A DNA stretch of 5,634 bases, taken from positions 1 through 5,634 of the forward strand of contig JAJDDL010000165.1 in the NCBI GenBank assembly GCA_029260335.1. The letters run 5' to 3'. The position numbers were made by a program, and so were the translations under genes. This document shows, piece after piece, positions 1 through 5,150 of the stretch. The first letter of the stretch is position 1. Each line of letters begins with the position of its first letter. Under the pieces are notes generated by a model. That model saw nothing but the letters and a program-made list of their open reading frames with translations, was not told the DNA's origin and searched no databases. The DNA is from Phycisphaerales bacterium (lineage in GTDB: Bacteria > Planctomycetota > Phycisphaerae > Phycisphaerales > UBA1924).

Positions 1-152
1 ACCTCCGGGACGCTCTGGCGTGGCACGAGCGGGCTCGTGCGAAGCTGGGCGAGATGGTCGATGGCGGCAAGATTCAGCCGACCCATGGGCACATTGCAGC
101 AATGGACGAGGCCTTGGAAGGTATTCGGACCGAGCTCGACCCCGGGGGGTGA
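1..152 (+). CDS. C-terminal fragment of an unrecognised protein (5' end outside window)
   Basis: Reading from base 3, an open frame gives 49 codons and ends with TGA at 150-152. The beginning lies before the window. The visible peptide is hydrophilic and probably helical, with many Arg, Glu and Ala residues (it opens LRDALAWHERARAKLGEMV and ends in TELDPGG). It has no membrane segment, Cys pair or signal. Third codon positions are strongly G/C, as in the clear genes of the window, which supports a genuine reading frame over an ATG-initiated alternative in another frame starting at 37. I do not recognise the family and assign no function. A gap of 78 bases separates it from the next forward gene, so co-transcription is possible, but the palindrome in the gap argues for separate control. 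Confidence is for being coding, not for any role. Confidence 0.6.
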   Translation, partial: LRDALAWHERARAKLGEMVDGGKIQPTHGHIAAMDEALEGIRTELDPGG

Positions 153-166
153 TGCCGAGCTTTGTT

Positions 167-185
167 TGCACGATCGGATCGTGTA
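167..185. promoter_or_regulatory. Near-perfect palindrome upstream of the PEP-CTERM-like gene, possible operator
   Basis: Bases 169-175 (CACGATC) and 177-183 (GATCGTG) are exact inverted copies around a single central G. Beyond a G/T mismatch (168/184), T167 pairs with A185. As RNA it would make only a 5-bp stem with a 5-base loop and no T-run follows, so a protein-binding site is likelier than a terminator. It lies 45 bases before the ATG at 231. A very weak promoter pair flanks it: TTGTTT at 162-167 and TACGCT at 184-189, each 3 of 6 consensus bases, spaced 16. A 7-bp palindrome can occur by chance in a window of this size, so the operator reading is tentative. Confidence 0.35.
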
Positions 186-230
186 CGCTGAGATGAGCTG
201 GCCGGGAGACCGCCAGAGAGGGACAGGACG

Positions 231-1844
231 ATGAGTAAACAACTCCGAATCGGGGCCAGGAAGTTATGCGCGGTTGGTTTGGCGGCGATCGCCGGGCAGG
301 CCAGTGCGCAGGTCAGCGCCACCTGGAACAGCGCGTTGAGCGGCGACTGGACCGACGCGACCAGCTGGTCGTCGGATCCAGATTTTCCCAACAATAACGG
401 CGTCACCTACGACGTGTTCATCACGCCCACGGGCGCGCCCTACACCGTCACGCTTGATGCGGCGATCACGATCGACGATTTCAACATGACCTCGGCGGAT
501 GCGACGCTCGATCTGACGAGCAACATCCTCATCGCGGAGTTTGATTGGAATCAGAGCGATGCGCGCGTGCTCGGAACCGGCACGGGTGAGGTGACCGTGC
601 GCGGCACAACAAGTTTCAGTAGCGGTGCGGAATTAGAGGGCGTCGATCATTTTACGATGGATGGCGGGCTGCTTCTCAGCGGTGCCGGGATCGTTCTGGA
701 TATCTGCGATACGTGCGTGGACAACAACTCGGTCGCCGGGCTCTGGACCGGTGACGGCACGATCCGCATGCTCGAAGGCTCAGAGTTCAACAACAGCGCG
801 GCTTCGACGCTGACGATCACGGGCTCGGGCGCGTTCGCGTGGGACGATCTCGGCGCGACGCCGTCGTTCAACAACCTCGGCACGATCGAGAAGAACACCG
901 ACGCCGGCGTCACGCTCTTCGACGGGCTCGAGTTTGACAATCAGGGCACGCTTCGAGTCGAGACCGGGACGTTCCGCGCTGACAACGCCCTCGTCGGCGG
1001 CAGCACGCTTGACCGCGGAACGTGGGAAGTCTCCGGCGGCTCGACGATCGATCTGGTTGGCGTCAATATCACCAACATCGATGCGCGTGTCGAGCTCGAT
1101 GGGCCGGGCAGTGACATCTTCAACTCCGGCGCGGGCACGAGCGCTCTGGCAGGGCTGGATACGGTCGGGCCAGCAGGCAGCTTCGAGATCGTCAATGGCC
1201 GGGACTTTACAACTGTGGGCGGGCTCACGGAGATGGGCGACATCCGTGTTGGCTCGGTCAGCGGAGGCGGCCTCCCGAGCACGCTTGGCGTCGGCGGGAC
1301 CTTCGGTCAGATGAGTGGGACGTTGACTCTTGATGGCGGCACAATCGTCAGTGGGCTGAATCTTCTCAATGGAGCTCTCGGCGGCAACGGCAGCGTTCTG
1401 GGTCCGACGACGGCGCTGGGGAATGTCTCGCCGGGCTTCAGCCCCGGCCAACTGCAGTTTGTTGATGGATTGCAAGTGCAGGACGACAACCAAGGCCTCG
1501 ACACAATCTTCATCATGGAGATCGGGGGCCTGCTGCCGGTGGTCGAGCACGACCTGATCACCGTGAATGGCACCCTGCAGTTCGTGGATGGCGACAATCA
1601 GGCGGGCACGCTCGAGATCCTGCTTATCAACTCGTTCGTGCCGAGCTTCGGCGATGAGTTTCAGATCTTCCAATATCAGAAGGTCTTCGGGCAGTTCCAG
1701 GAACACATCGGGCTGGACCTGCCGGGCGGATTGCAGTTCGTTCCCGAGTATCGCAACGACGGGCTCTATCTGCGCGTCGTGCCGGCGCCCGCGACATCGT
1801 TCGCGCTGCTTGGATTGCTCGGCTTTGCTCGTCGTCGGCGTTAG
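231..1844 (+). CDS. Secreted beta-strand-rich surface protein with PEP-CTERM-like sorting tail
   Basis: This 537-residue protein is predicted to be exported and anchored or processed at the cell surface. Residues 1-26 are a signal peptide: basic n-region (K3, R6, R10, K11), hydrophobic core 12-22, and an A-S-A cleavage site before Q27. Residues 32-46 hold a spaced-Trp motif (W32, W40, W46) seen at the start of many autotransporter-like and PEP-CTERM passengers. Residues 70-420 are Gly/Thr/Asp/Asn-rich with short alternating beta strands, consistent with a beta-helix or stacked beta repeats. Residues 384-410 (GGNGSVLGP, then NVSPGFSPGQL) match the autotransporter-type beta-strand repeat style. 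The tail V517-P-A-P, a short hydrophobic stretch (about 521-533) and R534-R537 is a PEP-CTERM-like exosortase signal in its planctomycete form, with Ala where Glu is usual. The only cysteines after the signal peptide are C159 and C162. The start is supported by AGGGA at 219-223, 7 bases before ATG. The ligand or role is unknown. Confidence 0.85.
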   Translation: MSKQLRIGARKLCAVGLAAIAGQASAQVSATWNSALSGDWTDATSWSSDPDFPNNNGVTYDVFITPTGAPYTVTLDAAITIDDFNMTSADATLDLTSNILIAEFDWNQSDARVLGTGTGEVTVRGTTSFSSGAELEGVDHFTMDGGLLLSGAGIVLDICDTCVDNNSVAGLWTGDGTIRMLEGSEFNNSAASTLTITGSGAFAWDDLGATPSFNNLGTIEKNTDAGVTLFDGLEFDNQGTLRVETGTFRADNALVGGSTLDRGTWEVSGGSTIDLVGVNITNIDARVELDGPGSDIFNSGAGTSALAGLDTVGPAGSFEIVNGRDFTTVGGLTEMGDIRVGSVSGGGLPSTLGVGGTFGQMSGTLTLDGGTIVSGLNLLNGALGGNGSVLGPTTALGNVSPGFSPGQLQFVDGLQVQDDNQGLDTIFIMEIGGLLPVVEHDLITVNGTLQFVDGDNQAGTLEILLINSFVPSFGDEFQIFQYQKVFGQFQEHIGLDLPGGLQFVPEYRNDGLYLRVVPAPATSFALLGLLGFARRRR

Positions 1845-1862
1845 TCGCCAAGTCTCGCTCAA

Positions 1863-2054
1863 CTACTCGTCGTCGGGCCACTCAAACTCTGTTTGTTCGG
1901 AGTCGAGCTCGGTGTCGAGTTCGGGCGGTGTCGCGTAGACAAGGTGACCCTTGCCGTCTTCGCGACGAATAGCCAAGCCCGCGCTGAGGCGTTCGAGCGA
2001 GCGAGCGAGGTGCTCACGGTCCTTGGGTCCGATCAATGTGCGCGTCCGTTCCAT
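1863..2054 (-). CDS. Small acidic-tailed hypothetical protein (63 aa)
   Basis: The chosen start is the ATG at 2054-2052, because AGGAGG (complement of 2063-2068) lies exactly 8 bases upstream. Another ATG two codons earlier (2060) would sit only 2 bases from that site, and extension to 2135 would put the ribosome-binding site inside the gene. The protein begins MERTRTLIGPKDREHLARS. It has a basic, probably helical N-terminal half (to about residue 33), a short likely strand GHLVYAT, and a strongly acidic end (residues 44-63, finishing EWPDDE). There is no signal peptide, membrane segment or cysteine, so it is probably cytoplasmic. The charge split hints at a nucleic-acid or protein-binding peptide, but that is inference and I recognise no family. 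It ends 18 bases from the converging 537-aa gene and lies 120 bases downstream of the 709-aa gene, with a likely terminator between. The stretch 1992-2006 contains CGAG copies in tandem, encoding part of the Arg/Glu helix. Confidence 0.6.
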   Translation of the reverse strand: MERTRTLIGPKDREHLARSLERLSAGLAIRREDGKGHLVYATPPELDTELDSEQTEFEWPDDE

Positions 2055-2062
2055 GGACATCT

Positions 2063-2068
2063 CCTCCT
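2063..2068 (-). promoter_or_regulatory. Shine-Dalgarno AGGAGG deciding the small gene's start
   Basis: The reverse strand reads AGGAGG here, a full match to the anti-Shine-Dalgarno core. It is 8 bases before the ATG at 2054 and only 2 bases before the ATG at 2060. This favours the 63-residue product over the 65- or 90-residue alternatives. The same hexamer with the same 8-base spacing precedes the neighbouring 709-aa gene. Confidence 0.75.
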
Positions 2069-2116
2069 GTTCGATACAGGAAAAGCGTGGGGAACGGTTT
2101 GTGGGCGTGCAAGCCA

Positions 2117-2133
2117 GCACAAGAGAATTGTGC
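2117..2133. repeat. Perfect 6-bp inverted repeat between the two reverse-strand genes
   Basis: GCACAA (2117-2122) and TTGTGC (2128-2133) are exact inverted copies around a 5-base centre (GAGAA on the forward strand). The repeat lies 3 bases from the stronger hairpin at 2137-2158 and about 63 bases upstream of the small reverse gene's start. It may be the second half of a tandem terminator for the 709-aa gene or an operator for the 63-aa gene. No convincing -35/-10 pair was found around it. A 6-bp repeat alone is weak evidence. Confidence 0.3.
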
Positions 2134-2136
2134 ACT

Positions 2137-2158
2137 AGCCCCTCCGGTGGTAGGGGCT
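2137..2158 (-). terminator. Hairpin downstream of the 709-aa gene, likely terminator
   Basis: AGCCCCT (2137-2143) and AGGGGCT (2152-2158) form a perfect 7-bp, mostly G-C stem with an 8-base loop. Read on the reverse strand, the hairpin begins 17 bases after the TAA (2177-2175) of the 709-aa gene. What follows (2136 downward) includes AATTCTCTT but no clean U-run, so this is not a textbook intrinsic terminator. The position right after a stop codon and the second small inverted repeat beyond it support a role in transcript ending or 3'-end protection. Confidence 0.5.
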
Positions 2159-2174
2159 GGGTTCGGCGCGGCTC

Positions 2175-4304
2175 TTATCGGCGCTTGAGCAACACCGGCG
2201 CATCGGTGCATTGCAGCGAGTGGATCAGGAATTGGATATCGAGGACGTCGATGACGCCATCGAGATTCGCGTCCACGGGGTTCTGGAAGTATGCGCCGAG
2301 GTCGGCAAAGGTCACCACGCCGTCGTTGTTGACGTCCAGCGGATACGGTTCATACAGGATGGTGAGCTCGGCGGGGTCGCTCAAGCCGTCGGGCCCGTCG
2401 ACCTGAAAGATGATTGTGTCGGTCCCGGACGCGCCCGGATCGGGATCGAGAATCACAAACCCGGCATGCCCGTCGCCCAAGAGCGTCGCTTGGGCGGGCT
2501 GCTGGAGGATGACATAGCTGAGCGTTTCGGGGCTCGGGCTCGAAACCGGCAGCTCGATCGCGATCGGCTCATCGATCAGGACGGGCTTGGTGAGATGATT
2601 CGCGGTTGGCGCGGCGCTCGCAGAGCCGGTAAACGCGATATCCAGCTCGATTGGCTCGCTGCGGACAACGCTTCCATCGTGCATGAGGGCTTCGGCTTGG
2701 ACGCGGCTGACGCCCGCCCCGAGGGTGGCACCAAATACCGAGAACGTCGCGTTGCACACGATGCTGGAGGCGAGCACACGATCATTCTGGACGAGCCGAA
2801 GCTCGACGATGCCCGGCGCATCAGCAGAGCAATCAAACTCGAACTCGCTGGCAAGATCGCCGCTGACGGCGCTCGCGCCGATCGAAGCGATGTGGCCATT
2901 GCGGTCAATGATGATCGGGGCAACGAACGAGCCCGCGGATTCGACGAGCGTGGAATCATGGCCGAGTAATCGCAGCTCGTGCCACCCATCAGAAAGCTGG
3001 TTGGTGAAGAGCAAGAGCGACTGGCCCGCGTCAATGTCCGCAACCCGGTCGCCGTCGATGAACAGTTCATACTCCGACACGGTGGCATCGGGATGCGTGG
3101 TTGTGCCCTCATATTCGAGCACGAGGACGTCGTCATCCATGGGGTCTGCAGGCAGGTTGGTGATGTTGATGTCGGGCAGGTGTGCGAACGGGCGGGTGAG
3201 TGGGTCGCCGTAGAGCAGCATCTGGAAGGGCACGAACGCGCCGCCGCGGAGCAGCGCCTCGCCCAGGCTTAGGCCTTCGAAGTATTGGGCATGCACGCGA
3301 GGGTGCGGGAACTTCCCGGGATAGTTGCATGGTTCTTCGACCGCGCCCCACGACCCGCTCGCGCCATTGGCGATCCACCGGCTCATCTTGGTCTGGCCAT
3401 TGACGTCGAATGCGCCGGCGAAGCTGGTCAGGTGATCACAGATTGCTCCGGGCAGGATGGTGATGTCCGCTTGGTTGAGCGGGACGGTCGCGATGCCGGT
3501 CATGATGCCGAGACAGTCGTGCGTGCCATCGGGTGGCAAGATGCCCATCAGGTGAAACGCGTTGCCGCCCAGATCGCGGATTCTGTCCACGGCACCGTCG
3601 AACAGCAGATCGCGTGGATCAGAGCGTGCCGGGTCGTTGGTCTCCATGAAGTAGAAAGTGCCGTCGGGGAAGGTGCCGTCGACCGCGACCGATCGATCGA
3701 TCATCGCAAGAAGATCGTCGATGGTGTTGCCTCGTTCGCCCGTGTAGCCCAGCATGCTTCCCACGAAGTAGCGGCGAGCGCTGGGGCTGGTCGAGGGGCG
3801 GCCGCCGAGATAGCTGACGCTCGAGGTGAAAGCGCGGGCCTCGGTCGTCCGGAAGTACCGGTTGGCTGTGGTGATGGGCAGCCCGCCCAGGACCTCGTCG
3901 GCGATGAAGCTCATGGTGTACGCACCGGAAATGCTGAACTTGTTGACCGCGAAACAGCCGTCGTTGACGAGTCCTGGCGCATCAACGAAGAACGAGTTTC
4001 CCGGCGTGATGACGATGAAATCGATGTGGTCTGCGAGCTCGCCGTGGTCCAGGCTGCCCAGCAGGGCCGGGATGTTCTGCGCACGAAAGGCTTCAAAGTC
4101 GTCGGCGTCGGGGTGCATATAGAGGATGTTGGAATCGGGGATGCCGCGAGCGTTTTTGTAGTAGTTGCCGAGGTACAAACTTTCGGGATTCGTGGGGTCG
4201 ATAATAACCAGGGTTTTCTCTGGGCTTCCGCCTGCGAGCGTTGGAGCCGTTATCGCACTCATGGCCAGACCGGCGACGGCGAGCATGGTGGCTTTGCGCT
4301 GCAT
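2175..4304 (-). CDS. Secreted TIGR03790-family protein with Ig-like modules and C-terminal dockerin-like pair
   Basis: This 709-residue protein is predicted to be exported. Residues 1-24 are a signal peptide (MQRK, hydrophobic core 7-19, cleavage near T-L-A before G25). Residues 30-375 match TIGR03790, an uncharacterised family known only from genomes with exosortase. The marks I see are TLVIID then SLYLGNYYKNARGIP (31-56), DHLTSFAG (290-297), SRWIANGASGSWGAVEEPCN (308-327) with KFPHP (331-335), YFEGLSLGEALLRGG (341-355) and YGDPLTRPF (365-373). Residues 378-465 and 465-556 look like two Ig-like beta-sandwiches (YELFIDGDR and DGWHELRLL fit the first). Residues 566-651 resemble a cadherin-like/tandem-95 repeat. 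Residues 657-668 (D657, N659, D661, T665, D668) and 678-689 (D678, N680, D682, D686, D689) are two dockerin-type calcium loops. The start is fixed by AGGAGG 8 bases upstream; an in-frame extension to 4409 would bury promoter and signal peptide. Its biochemical function is unknown, and the dockerin suggests tethering to a cohesin-like partner not seen here. Confidence 0.85.
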   Translation of the reverse strand: MQRKATMLAVAGLAMSAITAPTLAGGSPEKTLVIIDPTNPESLYLGNYYKNARGIPDSNILYMHPDADDFEAFRAQNIPALLGSLDHGELADHIDFIVITPGNSFFVDAPGLVNDGCFAVNKFSISGAYTMSFIADEVLGGLPITTANRYFRTTEARAFTSSVSYLGGRPSTSPSARRYFVGSMLGYTGERGNTIDDLLAMIDRSVAVDGTFPDGTFYFMETNDPARSDPRDLLFDGAVDRIRDLGGNAFHLMGILPPDGTHDCLGIMTGIATVPLNQADITILPGAICDHLTSFAGAFDVNGQTKMSRWIANGASGSWGAVEEPCNYPGKFPHPRVHAQYFEGLSLGEALLRGGAFVPFQMLLYGDPLTRPFAHLPDINITNLPADPMDDDVLVLEYEGTTTHPDATVSEYELFIDGDRVADIDAGQSLLLFTNQLSDGWHELRLLGHDSTLVESAGSFVAPIIIDRNGHIASIGASAVSGDLASEFEFDCSADAPGIVELRLVQNDRVLASSIVCNATFSVFGATLGAGVSRVQAEALMHDGSVVRSEPIELDIAFTGSASAAPTANHLTKPVLIDEPIAIELPVSSPSPETLSYVILQQPAQATLLGDGHAGFVILDPDPGASGTDTIIFQVDGPDGLSDPAELTILYEPYPLDVNNDGVVTFADLGAYFQNPVDANLDGVIDVLDIQFLIHSLQCTDAPVLLKRR

Positions 4305-4312
4305 GAGTGGGC

Positions 4313-4318
4313 CCTCCT
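4313..4318 (-). promoter_or_regulatory. Shine-Dalgarno AGGAGG deciding the 709-aa gene's start
   Basis: The reverse strand reads AGGAGG at 4318-4313, exactly 8 bases before the ATG at 4304-4302. That ATG opens directly into a signal peptide. Together these reject the longer in-frame opening at 4409, which would add 35 unlikely residues ahead of the export signal. Confidence 0.8.
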
Positions 4319-4328
4319 GAGTCGGGCC

Positions 4329-4356
4329 AGTATACAGGGGATCCTCTCGGTTCCAA
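4329..4356 (-). promoter_or_regulatory. Sigma-70-type promoter for the 709-aa gene
   Basis: On the reverse strand, TTGGAA (4356-4351) matches the -35 consensus at 4 of 6 bases and TATACT (4334-4329) matches the -10 at 5 of 6, with a 16-base spacer. Transcription would begin near 4322, giving a short leader of about 18 bases holding the AGGAGG site. The geometry suits the start at 4304 well. No comparable pair was found on the forward strand for the divergent operon. Confidence 0.5.
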
Positions 4357-4424
4357 CCACAAAGCCGTGGCTCTAGCTTGGAAGGCCGTTGATCTGTACA
4401 CCGAATCAAGCCGGAACCGAGGAT
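4341..4424. repeat. Widely spaced inverted repeat in the divergent promoter region
   Basis: The right arm, 4413-4424 (GGAACCGAGGAT), is the inverse of ATCCTCGGTTCC. The left arm, 4341-4354, reads the same 12 bases with two extra bases (TC) in the middle. The arms are 58 bases apart. The left arm overlaps the spacer and -35 box of the predicted promoter for the 709-aa gene, and the right arm is about 52 bases before the ATG of the forward operon. This could be a pair of binding sites for one regulator of both units, or a long stem with a 2-base bulge. It was found by eye and has no known match. Confidence 0.35.
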
Positions 4425-4464
4425 GTCTCGTATGTGGTAGGGTCAGTGATCCACACAGGGCTTT

Positions 4465-4468
4465 GGAG
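4465..4468 (+). promoter_or_regulatory. Ribosome-binding site GGAG deciding the start of the five-helix protein
   Basis: GGAG lies 7 bases before the ATG at 4476. The frame stays open upstream to a TTG at 4389, but that longer version would add 29 mostly polar residues with no visible ribosome-binding site. The ATG at 4476 leads straight into the first membrane helix. Confidence 0.6.
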
Positions 4469-4475
4469 TACGGGC

Positions 4476-5150
4476 ATGTTCGTGGGGTGGCTGTTCATCG
4501 CGTTGCTCGTTGCGCTGATTGGGTACACCTGCTGGGGGTACTGCACGCGCGTCGTTGTCACGGATCACGGCGTGGCTCCATTGATCAAGTGCGAATCGTG
4601 TCAGTATGACCTCGAGGGACTGCCGACCGCCGGAGTCTGTCCGGAGTGCGGCGGGAGTTACCGACCGCGTTCCCAGGTGACCTCCCGGCGTGTTTACGAC
4701 ATCGGCCGCGCGAGCGTTCTTGTTTCGGTCATCACGGCGCTTGGGTGCTCGGCACTCTTCTTGGCGATGGAAGAGGAGATTACGCACGGATATTCCATGT
4801 ACCGCGAGTTCAACCGAGCGGAGACCGCGACGATTCAGAATCGCGGCGTGCATCTGGGCGGAGCGGCGTCCGGCGGCCTGCTCTTCGCGGCCATGGTGTT
4901 CCTCGCCGGGGCCAAGCTGCGCGGGGCTCGGCTTGCGATGAGTGTCTTCGCCTCGCTCGTCGTGGTGCTACCGATGTCGGTTGTCATCGGTTTCGTTGTC
5001 GAGCCACCAAATCCGTACCACCATCGCAACGATCCATCGCCGGTCATCGCGTTTGTCGTGTTGATTGGGCTTCCGGCTTCGACGATCGCCTTGTACGCCA
5101 TCGGGCGATGGCTGCGTTCGAAGCCAGATGGCCTCAAGGCTGATTCATGA
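4476..5150 (+). CDS. Five-helix membrane protein with cytoplasmic zinc ribbon
   Basis: This 224-residue protein is predicted to sit in the inner membrane. Hydrophobic segments lie at about 3-22, 80-98, 128-146, 153-176 and 188-210. Between helices 1 and 2 is a zinc ribbon: C39-x2-C42, YDLEGLP (44-50), then C55-P-E-C58-G. That spacing and wording is typical of planctomycete membrane proteins. Basic residues cluster around the ribbon, between helices 3 and 4 (KLRGAR), and at the C-terminus (RWLRSK). The acidic MEEE loop and the EPPNP-containing loop fall on the other side, so the positive-inside rule puts the ribbon and C-terminus in the cytoplasm. The start is the ATG preceded by GGAG at 7 bases. 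The stop overlaps the start of the next gene as ATGA, indicating an operon with translational coupling. Function is unknown. Zinc binding follows from the motif; regulation or protein contact through the ribbon is inference. Confidence 0.8.
   Translation: MFVGWLFIALLVALIGYTCWGYCTRVVVTDHGVAPLIKCESCQYDLEGLPTAGVCPECGGSYRPRSQVTSRRVYDIGRASVLVSVITALGCSALFLAMEEEITHGYSMYREFNRAETATIQNRGVHLGGAASGGLLFAAMVFLAGAKLRGARLAMSVFASLVVVLPMSVVIGFVVEPPNPYHHRNDPSPVIAFVVLIGLPASTIALYAIGRWLRSKPDGLKADS

Noticed and set aside
37..234. Forward 65-codon open frame at the left end
   Set aside because: It competes with the frame ending at 152, which has stronger G/C bias at third positions, and it would overlap the start of the surface-protein gene and its ribosome-binding site.
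1837..1849. GGCG-TTAGT-CGCC hairpin at the end of the surface-protein gene
   Set aside because: Only a 4-bp stem overlapping the stop codon with no T-run; too weak to call a terminator.
780..1862. Reverse-strand open frame of 360 codons opposite the surface-protein gene
   Set aside because: It has no ribosome-binding site, is rich in Arg/Glu/Ala/Gln in the manner of GC-rich antisense frames, and shows no domain. The forward frame has a signal peptide, beta-rich passenger and sorting tail.
2211..2969. Forward-strand open frame of 252 codons opposite the Ig-like/dockerin region
   Set aside because: Shadow of the reverse gene. The reverse frame encodes intact calcium-binding loops and strand patterns, while this frame shows only charged low-complexity sequence.
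3689..3702. Tandem GATC/CGAT run
   Set aside because: It lies inside the 709-aa coding region and encodes ordinary residues (around MIDRSV). Short GATC runs are expected in this GC-rich sequence.
3285..4376. Forward-strand open frame of 363 codons opposite the 709-aa gene
   Set aside because: It is antisense to the recognisable TIGR03790 region, without motif or start signal, and it would run through the promoter and leader of the reverse gene.
4360..4465. CAAAGCC (4360-4366) and GGCTTTG (4459-4465) inverted pair
   Set aside because: Only 7 bp, and not concentric with the stronger inverted repeat, so they cannot form one nested structure. Likely chance.
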